From NCBI RefSeq assembly GCF_036169555.1, contig NZ_CP108032.1, positions 7,316,001-7,380,000 on the forward strand: a stretch of 64,000 bases of DNA. The letters run 5' to 3'. This DNA is from Streptomyces sp. NBC_00306 (GTDB lineage: Bacteria; Actinomycetota; Actinomycetes; Streptomycetales; Streptomycetaceae). Each line of letters opens with the position of its first letter. The first letter of the stretch is position 1. Below are positions 17,457-26,365 of the stretch, piece after piece. Position numbers and translations under genes: made by a program. The notes below the pieces were generated by a model, which saw nothing but the letters and a program-made list of their open reading frames with translations, ran no database searches and was not told the DNA's origin.

Positions 17457-18347
17457 ATGCTCGATGTGCGCAGGATGCAGGTCCTCAGGGCGGTCGTCAC
17501 CAGTGGCTCGGTCACTGCCGCGGCCGCGAACCTCGGTTACACGCCGTCCGCCGTCAGCCAGCAGGTCGCGGCACTGGAGAAACAGGCCGGCACCGCGCTG
17601 CTGGAACGCGTCGGCCGTGGAGTCCAGCCGACCGCGGCCGGACGGCTGCTCACCGAGCACGCCGACGTCATCAGCAGGAACATCGCCGAGGCGGAGACCG
17701 CGCTCGCCGATCTGCGCGAGGGGCGCACGGGGCGGCTGGCCGTACGGTACTTCGCCACCGCCGGGGGCACGATCGTCGCGCCGGCGCTCGCCGACCTGCG
17801 CCGTACACATCCGGGAGTGCGGATCGACCTCAGGCTGATCGACCCGGAGGACCCGCTTCCCGAGGTCAAGCACGGCCGCGCGGACCTCGCCGTCGTCGTC
17901 CAGCTGCCGGACCGGCCGCGCGAGGACGTCCGGCTCGTCCATCTCCTCGACGACCCCTACCGTGCCGTTCTGCCCAAAGAGCACCCGCTCGCGGCCCGAA
18001 GAGTGATCGATCTGGCCGACCTCGCGGGGGAACGGTGGATCGGCAGCGAATGGCCGGGGCCCTGCCTCGACGTCGTCCTCGGAGCCTGCGGTGCGGCCGG
18101 ATTCACCCCCGACATCGTGGTCCAGAGCGAGGACTACGCGACCGCCCAGGGCTTCGTCGCCGCCGGTCTCGGAGTGGGGCTCATGCCGCGGATCGGTCTC
18201 GGCAACCGCCACCCCGGTGTCGTCGTACGCAAGGTCCGCAGGCCCGAGCCGGTACGGGCGATCCACGCGGCGGTACGGGAGAGCTCACTGACCCAGCCCG
18301 CCCTTCGCGCCCTGCTCGACGCCCTGAAGCAGGCGGCGCAGCAGTAG
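17457..18347 (+). CDS. LysR family transcriptional regulator
   Basis: A 296-residue LysR protein. The helix-turn-helix is SVTAAAANLGYTPSAVSQQV at about residues 19-38, with the substrate-binding fold after residue 90. The 117-base spacer to the divergent EamA gene contains a GTTAAC palindrome just before this gene. The geometry is the classic LysR regulator/target pair, so control of the exporter and autoregulation are expected. Confidence 0.9.
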   Translation: MLDVRRMQVLRAVVTSGSVTAAAANLGYTPSAVSQQVAALEKQAGTALLERVGRGVQPTAAGRLLTEHADVISRNIAEAETALADLREGRTGRLAVRYFATAGGTIVAPALADLRRTHPGVRIDLRLIDPEDPLPEVKHGRADLAVVVQLPDRPREDVRLVHLLDDPYRAVLPKEHPLAARRVIDLADLAGERWIGSEWPGPCLDVVLGACGAAGFTPDIVVQSEDYATAQGFVAAGLGVGLMPRIGLGNRHPGVVVRKVRRPEPVRAIHAAVRESSLTQPALRALLDALKQAAQQ

Positions 18348-18378
18348 GCCCGGGCACCCCCGAAGGGGGACCCGGGCC
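18347..18378. terminator. Bidirectional hairpin terminator
   Basis: GGCCCGGG and CCCGGGCC arms plus CCCCC/GGGGG pairs around a GAA loop form a very stable hairpin directly at the LysR stop codon. It separates the convergent LysR and ThuA genes. Confidence 0.8.
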
Positions 18379-18400
18379 CACTGGGTGAGCTGTCAGAGCG

Positions 18401-19669
18401 TCAGGGCTGCGCGGTCAACTGGAAACTCTGCGCCGCCGAGTTGTCACAGGCACGCTGCACCAACTGCACACTGTTGGCCGAACTGCCTGTCGTGCTCAGG
18501 CACTTGCCGCTGTGCCGGGCGGTGAAGTGGTAACGCCCGGACGCCTCCCGCACCGGCAGCCACTGCTGGTTGCCGCCGCCGCTGTAGGACCACAGCTGCA
18601 CCGGCGCGTTGTCCGCCGCCGACACCCCCGTCACGTCGATCACCTGCTGGGGATTGCCCCGTATCCCGATCCTCGTGTAGCCGCTGTCCGTCGTGCGGAA
18701 CTGGAACTGCTGAGCCGCGGTCCCGTTGCAGGTGTACTGCTGGATCGCGGTCCCGTTGGCGGTGGCGGCCGACCGCGCGTCGGCGCAGGCGCCGTTCGCG
18801 TTGTTGGTCAGCGCATACCACGCCGTCTCGGAGATCGGATCGTTCGGTGCCGGACCGCCGCCCGCGCCGCCGAGCCACTTCAGCCCGTCGATCAGGAAGC
18901 GGTTCTGCGTGGCGCTCGCGAACGTCGACGACAACGGCTGGTTGGTGTCGTAGTTCATCGCGTTGTGCCCGAAGTTCGCGTACAGCATCTTGTACTGGGT
19001 GTTGGTCCACAGGATCGGGTAGTAGCCGCTGTACCACGTCTGGTTGGGGTCCGTCCCCAGCGGGAAGCTCGACGGGTCCACCGATGCCAGGATCTTGATG
19101 TTCTGGTTGGTACGCAGATCGTTCGACCAGCTGTACCACTCGCTCACCGACGACGTGAACGTCGCGGGCAGCCCGGTGGTCGAAGGGTGGGTCCGGTCCT
19201 CCGTCCGCAGCACCGAGGTCGTCGGACCCCAGGTGTTCGAACGGAAGTTGCCGCTCCCGAGGAACTGGTTGTAGTACCAGGGCCACGCCGCCGCGTTCGT
19301 GGTGAACGCCGAGACATGGAAGCCCATCCAGCCGCCGCCCGCACGCATGTACCGTTCGAAGCCGGCCCGCTGGGCCGCCGACTGGGGTGCGTCGTCCAGG
19401 AACAGCACCACCTGGTACTCGTTGACCCCGCCGTTCGCCAGCAGCTCCCAGTTGGTCGTGGCCGTGTAACTGAAGTTGTTCTGCGCGGCCGTGCGCGGGA
19501 ACCACTCGTTGGCTTCCTTGACGAAGTTGATGTGTGCCGCGTCCCAGGTGCCGTTGTAGAAGGCGATCACCTTGAAGGCGGGCGCCTGGGGCCCGGCGTG
19601 CGCCGGGACCGTCGTGACACCGACCAGCAGCGCCAGCAGAATCAGAAGCCTTGCTCCGAGCCGCCTCAC
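18401..19669 (-). CDS. Secreted ThuA-domain protein with ricin-type lectin module
   Basis: A 422-residue secreted protein. The signal peptide is RRLGARLLILLALLVG...PAHAG. The ThuA-like domain (about 30-270) contains FKVIAFYNGTWDAAHINF, YQVVLFLDDAP, GGGWMGFHVSAF and MLYANFGHNAMNY. The C-terminal ricin B/CBM13 module (about 285-420) has repeated QQ-F/W motifs such as NGTAAQQFQF and GGGNQQWLPV. The start GTG overlaps the stop of the beta-helix gene (GTGA), so it is the last gene of a four-gene operon. ThuA-like proteins are linked to sugar-derivative metabolism; the activity here is not known. Confidence 0.85.
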   Translation of the reverse strand: MRRLGARLLILLALLVGVTTVPAHAGPQAPAFKVIAFYNGTWDAAHINFVKEANEWFPRTAAQNNFSYTATTNWELLANGGVNEYQVVLFLDDAPQSAAQRAGFERYMRAGGGWMGFHVSAFTTNAAAWPWYYNQFLGSGNFRSNTWGPTTSVLRTEDRTHPSTTGLPATFTSSVSEWYSWSNDLRTNQNIKILASVDPSSFPLGTDPNQTWYSGYYPILWTNTQYKMLYANFGHNAMNYDTNQPLSSTFASATQNRFLIDGLKWLGGAGGGPAPNDPISETAWYALTNNANGACADARSAATANGTAIQQYTCNGTAAQQFQFRTTDSGYTRIGIRGNPQQVIDVTGVSAADNAPVQLWSYSGGGNQQWLPVREASGRYHFTARHSGKCLSTTGSSANSVQLVQRACDNSAAQSFQLTAQP

Positions 19670-21918
19670 GGGTAGCTCACCAGGTTGGCCACGTTGGTGG
19701 ACGAGTTGGACGGACCGCCCCTGTCGTTGATGACATGACGGATGGTCCCGGTGCCGCCGAGCGAGACGGTCACCATGTTCTGGAACCTGACGTTGGGGTT
19801 GTTGGGGACCTCGAACGCGTGCTCCGCGGTCACACTGTTGTTGACGTTGAAGAAGCAGTAGCTGCCGAGTCCGTAGGCCTGGTGACTGGTCACGTTGTTG
19901 GCGACCTTGTAGGCCGCGTAGCCCTGGGTCGAACCGTTCATCCAGGCCGCCTGGTTCGGCGGGTCGTACGGCATCTCGTTCTGGTAGAAGTACGTCCGGC
20001 CGCCGTTGCCGTTCCAGATGGTCTGGTGCTTCTGGTAGTGCTCGACGAACAGGCCGTACATGGTCACGTTGTCGCCGTTGACGACGAGTCCCGTGTCCGC
20101 GGTGTTGGTGTTCCAGCCGATGCCGCTGCCGTGGTCGCCGCGCCAGATCCACATGTGGTCGCCGATGACGTTGTCACTGTTGACCACGAGGCTCGTCGTC
20201 GCCTTGCCCACGGCCGCCCCGCCGACGCGGAAGTAGACGTCGTGCAGCGAGGTGGGGTTGGCGGAGTGGTTCGCCGCGGCGCCGGCCGGGCCGACCTCCA
20301 TCAGCGTCTGCGAGTTGGTCGTACCGGCGTCGAAGAGGACACCCGCGACCTTCACCCCGTCGACATCGGCGACCGTCATCGCCGTGATGCCGTTGTCCGG
20401 GATGAACGTGGCCAGGCCCAGACCGAGGACGACGGTGTCGGGACGGGTCACCCGCAGCGTCTGGTTCAGGCGGTAGACGCCGGGGGTGACCAGGAGGTTC
20501 TTGCCCTCGGCCAGTGCGGCGTTGATCTGCGCCGCGGTCGCGCCCGGCTTGACGACGAAGAACTGGTCCATGCCGAGCGAGCTGCCCCCGGCGCTTCCGC
20601 CCGCCCAGGTGGTGGCCGAGGAGTTGGCCCGCAGGGACGGGACGAACACCTTGTAGGCGCCCGCGCTGTCCACGTACAGGAACGGCTTCTCCCGGACCGT
20701 CGGGGTCTGGTTCACCGTGGTGTAGGGCGGGTTGGGGAAGCTGTTGCCCGGCACGCCCTGGCTGCCGACGAAGACCATGTTCCAGTTGGACCCGTTCCAG
20801 CTGCCGAGCTGCGAGTTGCGGGTCAGCCACTGCTGCTGGGTGCCGGACCGCACCTGGCCGTCGACCTTGCTGTCGGCCATGAATCCGCCGCTGGCCCAGC
20901 CACCGTCGTCCAGCGCCAGATTGCCGCGGACGTGCATGCGCCGGTACGCGGACGCCTGGGAGACCGCCCACCGGTCGGTGCCGCCCGTCGGGTTCACCGA
21001 CAGGTTCTCGGCGCCGCGCCAGAAATTCTGGGTGGCGTTCTGCGGCGGGAACCAGTCCGCCTCGACGTGCACCGCGCCGTTGATGGTCACCGAGTCCGGC
21101 GACTGGCCGAGACCGAGGACCTGTGTGTAGAAGCCGACGTTGACGTCGTTGCTGTACGTACCCGGCTTGAACATCACCGCGTAGCGCTGCGGTCCGAACT
21201 GGTTCTTCTCCTGTTGCTGGAAGATCGAGTTCAGTCTGCTCTGAATCGTCGACGACGGCATGGACGGGTCGAAGACGACCACGTTCGGACCGAGATCGAC
21301 GTCACCGGGCGCGGTGCTCACGGGTGCCACCTGGAAACGCTGTGCGGCGGAGCCGTTGCAGGTGTACTGCACGAGTTGAACGCTGTCGGCCGTCGAGGCG
21401 GACGGGACGTCCAGACACTTGCCGCTGTGCCGGTTGACGAAGTGGTAGGCGCCGCCTCCCTCGTCGACGGCCTGCCACTGCTGGTTGTTGCCGCCGCCGT
21501 ACGTCCACAGGTGCACGGCCGCGTTGTCGGCGGAGGAGGTGTCGCTCACATCCACGACCTGAGCGGCGTCGTTGCGGTTGTTGATCCGCACGAAGCCGTC
21601 GCTCGTGGGGGTGAAACTCCATTGCTGCGCGGTGCTGTTGTTGCAGGCGTACTGCTGCACCGCGGTGCCGTTGACGGTCGCGGCCGAGCGCGCGTCCAGG
21701 CACTTGCCGCTGCCGGCGTTGACCACCGTGGACCAGCCGGCGGGCAGCGCGGCGGCCGCCTCGGCGGCGCGGGGAGTGGCGGCCTGGGTGGGCTGGACCG
21801 CGGTGAGGACCGAGGCGGCGGAAGCCGCGACCACGAAGGCCGCGACCCAGGGTCTCGTGATACGGGCCGGGATGGGACTGCGGCGATCCGCTCGGGGCGT
21901 TCGCAGGGATCGGAGCAC
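19666..21918 (-). CDS. Secreted beta-helix protein with N-terminal ricin-type lectin domain
   Basis: A 750-residue exported protein. The signal sequence runs to about residue 47 (AVQPTQAAT). A CBM13/ricin B lectin module (about 65-205) follows with CLDARSAATVNG, GGGNNQQWQAVDEGG and NGSAAQRFQV. The remainder is a large Asn/Gly-rich right-handed beta-helix region with KPGTYSNDVNVGFYTQVLG, VVLGLGLATFIPDNG, GVLFDAGTTNSQT and HMWIWRGDHGSGIGW. Its context with GH16 and GH18 suggests binding or cleavage of a beta-glucan-like polymer, but I cannot assign a glycoside hydrolase family from sequence alone. GTG start with AGGAGAAA upstream; third gene of the operon. Confidence 0.8.
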   Translation of the reverse strand: MLRSLRTPRADRRSPIPARITRPWVAAFVVAASAASVLTAVQPTQAATPRAAEAAAALPAGWSTVVNAGSGKCLDARSAATVNGTAVQQYACNNSTAQQWSFTPTSDGFVRINNRNDAAQVVDVSDTSSADNAAVHLWTYGGGNNQQWQAVDEGGGAYHFVNRHSGKCLDVPSASTADSVQLVQYTCNGSAAQRFQVAPVSTAPGDVDLGPNVVVFDPSMPSSTIQSRLNSIFQQQEKNQFGPQRYAVMFKPGTYSNDVNVGFYTQVLGLGQSPDSVTINGAVHVEADWFPPQNATQNFWRGAENLSVNPTGGTDRWAVSQASAYRRMHVRGNLALDDGGWASGGFMADSKVDGQVRSGTQQQWLTRNSQLGSWNGSNWNMVFVGSQGVPGNSFPNPPYTTVNQTPTVREKPFLYVDSAGAYKVFVPSLRANSSATTWAGGSAGGSSLGMDQFFVVKPGATAAQINAALAEGKNLLVTPGVYRLNQTLRVTRPDTVVLGLGLATFIPDNGITAMTVADVDGVKVAGVLFDAGTTNSQTLMEVGPAGAAANHSANPTSLHDVYFRVGGAAVGKATTSLVVNSDNVIGDHMWIWRGDHGSGIGWNTNTADTGLVVNGDNVTMYGLFVEHYQKHQTIWNGNGGRTYFYQNEMPYDPPNQAAWMNGSTQGYAAYKVANNVTSHQAYGLGSYCFFNVNNSVTAEHAFEVPNNPNVRFQNMVTVSLGGTGTIRHVINDRGGPSNSSTNVANLVSYP

Positions 21919-22012
21919 GGTTTCTCCTGTGCCGACTGCACGGCGTGGGTGGGGGGTTGAGCCGGGGAAGGTGAGCAGGGACGCTGAACAGGGTGAGCAG
22001 GGAAGCTGCAGG

Positions 22013-23398
22013 TCAGCCGTTGTACTGCGCGAAGACGCGGGTGAAGTCCCACGGCTGCTGGGACACGCCCGAGCAGGTGTCGGCCCCGCCGCCGGTGCAG
22101 GGGCGGTCGCGGTTGACCGACCAGAAGGTCAGCCGCGCGAGATGCCGCTGCTGGGCGTAGCCGAGGATGGTGCGGAAGTCGGCGACGGTCACCGTCTCGT
22201 TGTTGTCGGTGATGCCGTTCATCGAGGAGATGCCGGTGTGCCGGTACGCCTGGTCGTCGGAGTAGCCGTAGGCACTCTTGACCGTGTTCTTCAGGCCCTC
22301 GGCGGCCCGGACGGTGAGCTGGCCCATGTTCTGGCCCGCCCCGCCGAAGTTGAACGGCATGATCGTCCAGCTGTCCACGGTCAGACCGGAGGCGGCGGCC
22401 TTGCGGATCAGGCTGTCGTCGGGTCCGTTCTGGCCGGTGCCGAAGGTGACGAACACCTTGATGCCGGGGTTGTTGGCCTTGACCGTCTTCAGCGCGTCGA
22501 CCGTGCGCTGTTGCACGGTCGGGCTGTCGTACGCCGCGGCCTCGATGTCGATGTCGATCGCCTTGAGGCCGTACGCGTTGATGACCTTCTGGTACGCGGC
22601 GGCCAGCTCACCCGCGCTGCCGCAGGAGCTCTCCAGCTTGTTGCCGCTCCACCCGCCGAACGACGGGATCACATCTCCGCCGGCGCCGCGGACGGTGTTG
22701 ATCGTCTGCTGGTCCACCCCACCGGTCAGCGGCCTGCCGCCGTCCCACTGCGGGTTGCAGTAGCCGTTGCTGAGCACGAAGGCCAGCGTGAACCACTTGA
22801 CGCCGGTCGCGTTCATCACGGTGGTCGGGCTCGGCGGACTGCCCCAGCCGTTGTAGAGGTACGGCGCGACGGCCATGGGTCCGGTCGGTGCCGGGTTCTC
22901 CCCGCCGCCGGGTGCGGTCCACTTCTGGTTGGCGGCGCCCGTGCAGGTCCATATCTGCAGGCGGGTGCCGTTGGCCGAGCTGTTGCCGGTGGCGTCCAGG
23001 CACTTGTCGGCCTGGGGGTTGACGATGTCACGGGCCGTGCCGACGTTCCACTGCTGCGCCGCGCTGCCGTTGCAGTCCCACAGCTGGATCCGGGTGCCGT
23101 TGGCCGTGCCCGCGGAGGTGATGTCGAGGCATTTGCCGAGCGCGCGGATGGTGCCGTCCGTGCCGACGTTCCACTGCTGCGCCGCGCTGCCGTTGCAGTC
23201 GTAGAGCTGTACGGCGGCACCGTTGGCGCTGCTCGCGCCGGCGACGTCCACGCACTTGCCGCCGATACCGGTGATCTGGCCCGTCGCGGCGGGGGCGCCG
23301 CTCGCGGGGCTACCGGTCAGGCCGGTGACCAGGGCGGCGGCCGCTGCCGTGCCCAGTACCCCGCGCATCGCGGGCCTGCGGAGGAGTCCTGTGGTCAT
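22013..23398 (-). CDS. GH18 chitinase-like enzyme with N-terminal ricin-type lectin domain
   Basis: A 461-residue secreted protein. A signal peptide is followed by a CBM13 lectin module with three repeats (DCNGSAAQQWNV twice and CTGAANQKW) at about residues 40-165. The GH18 barrel begins at MAVAPYLYNGWG. The catalytic DxDxE motif is present as LKAIDIDIEAAAYD, preceded by VIPSFGGWSGN. The segment SWTIMPFNFGGAGQN is typical of bacterial GH18 enzymes acting on chitin or related glycans. The ATG overlaps the GH16 stop (ATGA). It probably hydrolyses N-acetylglucosamine-containing or similar polymers outside the cell. Confidence 0.9.
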   Translation of the reverse strand: MTTGLLRRPAMRGVLGTAAAAALVTGLTGSPASGAPAATGQITGIGGKCVDVAGASSANGAAVQLYDCNGSAAQQWNVGTDGTIRALGKCLDITSAGTANGTRIQLWDCNGSAAQQWNVGTARDIVNPQADKCLDATGNSSANGTRLQIWTCTGAANQKWTAPGGGENPAPTGPMAVAPYLYNGWGSPPSPTTVMNATGVKWFTLAFVLSNGYCNPQWDGGRPLTGGVDQQTINTVRGAGGDVIPSFGGWSGNKLESSCGSAGELAAAYQKVINAYGLKAIDIDIEAAAYDSPTVQQRTVDALKTVKANNPGIKVFVTFGTGQNGPDDSLIRKAAASGLTVDSWTIMPFNFGGAGQNMGQLTVRAAEGLKNTVKSAYGYSDDQAYRHTGISSMNGITDNNETVTVADFRTILGYAQQRHLARLTFWSVNRDRPCTGGGADTCSGVSQQPWDFTRVFAQYNG

Positions 23399-24675
23399 CG
23401 GGTCACCGCCCACTTCTGGTTGGCCGTGCCGCCACAGGTCCATATCTGCAGGCGGGTGCCGTTGGCCGAGCTGCCGCCGCTGGCGTCGAGGCACTTGTTG
23501 GCCTGGGGATTGACGATGTCCTGGGCCGCGGGGACGGCCCATTGCTGGGCTGCGCTGCCGTTGCAGTCCCACAGCTGGACGGGAGTTCCGTCGGCGGTGC
23601 CTCCGGACGCCACGTCCAGGCACTTGCCGAGCGCGCGGATGGTGCCGTCGGCGCCCACGGTCCAGCGCTGAGCGTCACTGCCGTTGCAGTCGTAGAGCTG
23701 GACGGGGGTGCCGTTGGCGTTGTTCGCGCTGGGCACGTCCACGCACTTGCCGCCGACGCCGGTGATCGGACCGCCGCCACCGGGCGTGCCGTTGTCGGTG
23801 CTGACCCGGACGTAGTCGACGAGGAGCTGCTGGGGGAAGACCGTGCTGCCGTTGGGGTCTCCGGGCCAGTAGCCGCCGACCGCGAGATTGAGGATGAGGA
23901 AGAAGGGCTTGTTGAAGACCCACTGCCGTCCGCCGAGGTCGGCGGGTGTGCGCCGCTGGTAGACGTTGCCGTCGACGGACCACGTGATCGCGTTCGGGCT
24001 CCAGTCGACGGAGAAGGTGTGGAAGGCGTCGGCGAACGCCTGGCCGCCCGGCAGGGTATATCCGGCCCCGATGCCGCCCGATCCGGAGTAGCCCGGGCCG
24101 TGCAGGGTGCCGTGGACCGTGGACGGCTCGAAGCCCACGTTCTCCATGACGTCGATCTCGCCGGAGTTCGGCCAGCCGACCTGGCCGATGTCGTTGCCCA
24201 GCATCCAGAAGGCGGGCCACATGCCCTGCCCGCGCGGGATCTTCATCCTCGCCTCGACGCGGCCGTACGTCGTGGTGAACTTGCCGGCCGTGTTGAGCCG
24301 GGCCGAGGTGTACTCACAACGCCCGTACCAGCACTGGTAGTTGCCGGGGTTCTCGCGGCGGGCGGTGATGGCCAGATGGCCCTGTCCGTCGAGAGCGGCG
24401 TTGCGGTTCCCCGCGGTGTAGTACTGCCGCTCATGGTTGTTGACGTTGTCGCCCGTCTCGATCTGCCACTTGCCGCCGTCCACGGCCGAGCCCGCGGGCC
24501 CGTTGAACTCGTCGGAGAAGGTGACGGCGGCGGCTGCCGATGCGGCTGCGGGAGGGGCGGGCGGCTTCGCTGCGGGCGCTGTCGCCCCCTGCGCGAGTCC
24601 GGTGGACAGCGACGCGAAGGTGAGGAGCGAGGCGACGGACAGCACGAGTCGCCGGGATAAGCGCGGGGAGTCCAT
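23395..24675 (-). CDS. GH16 endo-beta-1,3-glucanase (laminarinase-like) with C-terminal lectin domain
   Basis: A 426-residue secreted enzyme and the first gene of the operon. Signal peptide, then VTFSDEFNGPAGS opens the GH16 jelly roll (about 50-290). The catalytic nucleophile/acid motif is SGEIDVMENVG, with GMWPAFWMLGNDIG and FFLILNLAVGGYWPG around it. A CBM13/ricin B module fills the last 130 residues and is nearly the same in sequence as that of the GH18 neighbour (DCNGSAAQQW, NKCLDASGGSSANGT), suggesting recent module duplication. GGGAGAG precedes the ATG. Expected substrate: beta-1,3-glucan such as fungal cell wall or laminarin. Confidence 0.92.
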   Translation of the reverse strand: MDSPRLSRRLVLSVASLLTFASLSTGLAQGATAPAAKPPAPPAAASAAAAVTFSDEFNGPAGSAVDGGKWQIETGDNVNNHERQYYTAGNRNAALDGQGHLAITARRENPGNYQCWYGRCEYTSARLNTAGKFTTTYGRVEARMKIPRGQGMWPAFWMLGNDIGQVGWPNSGEIDVMENVGFEPSTVHGTLHGPGYSGSGGIGAGYTLPGGQAFADAFHTFSVDWSPNAITWSVDGNVYQRRTPADLGGRQWVFNKPFFLILNLAVGGYWPGDPNGSTVFPQQLLVDYVRVSTDNGTPGGGGPITGVGGKCVDVPSANNANGTPVQLYDCNGSDAQRWTVGADGTIRALGKCLDVASGGTADGTPVQLWDCNGSAAQQWAVPAAQDIVNPQANKCLDASGGSSANGTRLQIWTCGGTANQKWAVTR

Positions 24676-24809
24676 GACTCTCCCTTCCGGGAGCATGACG
24701 GGGGAGTGTCTGCTATGGCATGCATATGTCAGACGTGGGCGCATGCGGAACCGAGTGGTTGCTGCGCCGACCGGGGTGGGGGGTAGCAAGTGGAGCTGGG
24801 GGGTGCTTA

Positions 24810-24836
24810 GTTCACTACGTGATTTAAGAAGTGAAC
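24810..24836. promoter_or_regulatory. Inverted repeat upstream of the glycanase operon
   Basis: GTTCACT (24810-24816) and AGTGAAC (24830-24836) are perfect 7-base arms around a 13-base AT-richer centre. It lies 135 bases before the GH16 start in an otherwise GC-rich spacer. It may be a substrate-responsive operator for the glycanase operon or the divergent MFS gene. Confidence 0.45.
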
Positions 24837-24938
24837 AAAGACCCTGTCAAGGGCTTGGTATGGACCGCATCCATGAACGGAAGCCCGACCCATGGACGGG
24901 GGTCGAGGGAGGTCCGTGCTGGCGCCGATATAGCGCGC

Positions 24939-24960
24939 TTGCAAGTAATGGCGGTTGCAA
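24939..24960. promoter_or_regulatory. TTGCAA direct repeat upstream of the MFS exporter
   Basis: TTGCAAGTAAT and TTGCAATTATT are spaced 16 bases start to start, about 50-70 bases before the MFS start. They overlap the probable promoter and look like half-sites for a regulator such as a MarR/PadR-type protein. Confidence 0.35.
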
Positions 24961-25011
24961 TTATTGTGGGCGCTCGTAAGGCGCAGAAGCAATCGTCCGG
25001 AGGTTCTCCCC

Positions 25012-26223
25012 ATGCCACTCGCGCTGCTCGCCCTCGCCATCGGGGCCTTCGGAATCGGCACCACCGAGTTCGTGATCATGGGCTTGCTGCCCGAGGTCGC
25101 CGCGGACTTCGGGGTCTCGATCCCGACGGCCGGGTTCCTCGTCACCGGGTACGCCCTCGGTGTCGTGATCGGCGCCCCGCTGATGACCGTCCTCGGCACG
25201 AAGGTGTCCCGTAAGCGGATGCTCATGGTGCTGATGGGCCTGTTCATCGTCGGCAATGTGCTCTCCGCCGTGGCACCCGTCTTCGGCGTGATGCTCGCCG
25301 GCCGCGTCGTCGCCTCGCTCGCCCACGGAGCCTTCTTCGGTATCGGCTCCGTCGTCGCCGCCGACCTGGTGGCCCCGCAGAAGAAGGCCGGCGCCATCGC
25401 GATGATGTTCACCGGTCTGACCGTCGCCAACGTCGTCGGCGTCCCGCTCGGCACCTTCGTCGGCCAGAGCGCCGGCTGGCGCGCCACCTTCCTGATCGTC
25501 GCCGGCCTCGGCGTCCTCGGGCTGCTCGGCGTCGCCAAGCTGGTACCGGAACAGCCCAGGCCCGAAGGCGTGCGGCTGCGCCACGAGATCGCCGCGTTCC
25601 GCAACGTCCAGGTCCTGCTCGCCATGGCGATGACCGTGCTCGGTTTCGGTGGCGTCTTCGCCGCCATCACCTACATCACGCCGATGATGACCGAGGTCAC
25701 CGGCTTCGCCGACTCCTCCGTCACCTGGCTGCTGGTCCTGTTCGGACTCGGCATGGTCGGTGGCAACCTCATCGGCGGAAGGTTCGCGGACCGCGCGCTC
25801 ATGCCGCTGCTCTACGTCTCGCTCGGCGCACTCTCTCTCGTGCTCGCCCTGTTCACTCTCACTGCCCACAACCCCGTCACCGCGGCGATCACCATCGTCC
25901 TCATCGGCGCGCTCGGCTTCGCGACCGTGCCGCCGCTGCAGAAGAGGGTGCTCGACCAGGCCGCGGGCGCGCCCACGCTGGCCTCGGCCGTCAACATCGG
26001 TGCGTTCAACCTGGGCAACGCCCTCGCCGCCTGGCTCGGCGGCATGGTGATCGCGGCAGGCTTCGGCTACACCGCCCCCAACTGGGTCGGTGCCGCCCTC
26101 GCCGCCTCCGCCCTCGCCCTCGCGGTCCTGGCCCAGATCCTCGAGCGCCGTTCGCCCGGCACCGGCCAGGTCGTCGCGGCCTCCGCCCCCGAGGCGGTCG
26201 ACGTCCCCGCCGGCCGCCACTGA
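25012..26223 (+). CDS. MFS transporter, AraJ/Cmr-like drug:H+ antiporter
   Basis: A 403-residue protein with 12 predicted membrane helices. The N-terminus LALAIGAFGIGTTEFVIMGL is the signature of the AraJ/Cmr branch of DHA1 exporters. Motif A-like TVLGTKVSRKRML is in loop 2-3, and motif C-like GLTVANVVGVPLGTFVG lies in helix 5. A good GGAGG site precedes the ATG. This branch includes chloramphenicol and sugar-efflux exporters; the substrate here is unknown. It is divergent from the glycanase operon. Confidence 0.9.
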   Translation: MPLALLALAIGAFGIGTTEFVIMGLLPEVAADFGVSIPTAGFLVTGYALGVVIGAPLMTVLGTKVSRKRMLMVLMGLFIVGNVLSAVAPVFGVMLAGRVVASLAHGAFFGIGSVVAADLVAPQKKAGAIAMMFTGLTVANVVGVPLGTFVGQSAGWRATFLIVAGLGVLGLLGVAKLVPEQPRPEGVRLRHEIAAFRNVQVLLAMAMTVLGFGGVFAAITYITPMMTEVTGFADSSVTWLLVLFGLGMVGGNLIGGRFADRALMPLLYVSLGALSLVLALFTLTAHNPVTAAITIVLIGALGFATVPPLQKRVLDQAAGAPTLASAVNIGAFNLGNALAAWLGGMVIAAGFGYTAPNWVGAALAASALALAVLAQILERRSPGTGQVVAASAPEAVDVPAGRH

Positions 26224-26365
26224 GCCTCGCGGACGCCCCCGTCGATCGCGGTCGACGGCTGCCACTCGCCGCTGAGCCCCGCCGGCCGCCGCTGATCGGC
26301 GGGAGGTCCCCGGTTCACCGTCCCCACCACCGCAGCATCCACCCACCACGGCTAGGAGCCACCCC

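Noticed and set aside
19651..21960. 769-codon open frame on the plus strand
   Set aside because: Antisense to the beta-helix gene; Val/Arg/His-rich and without domain features. It arises from third-position GC bias.
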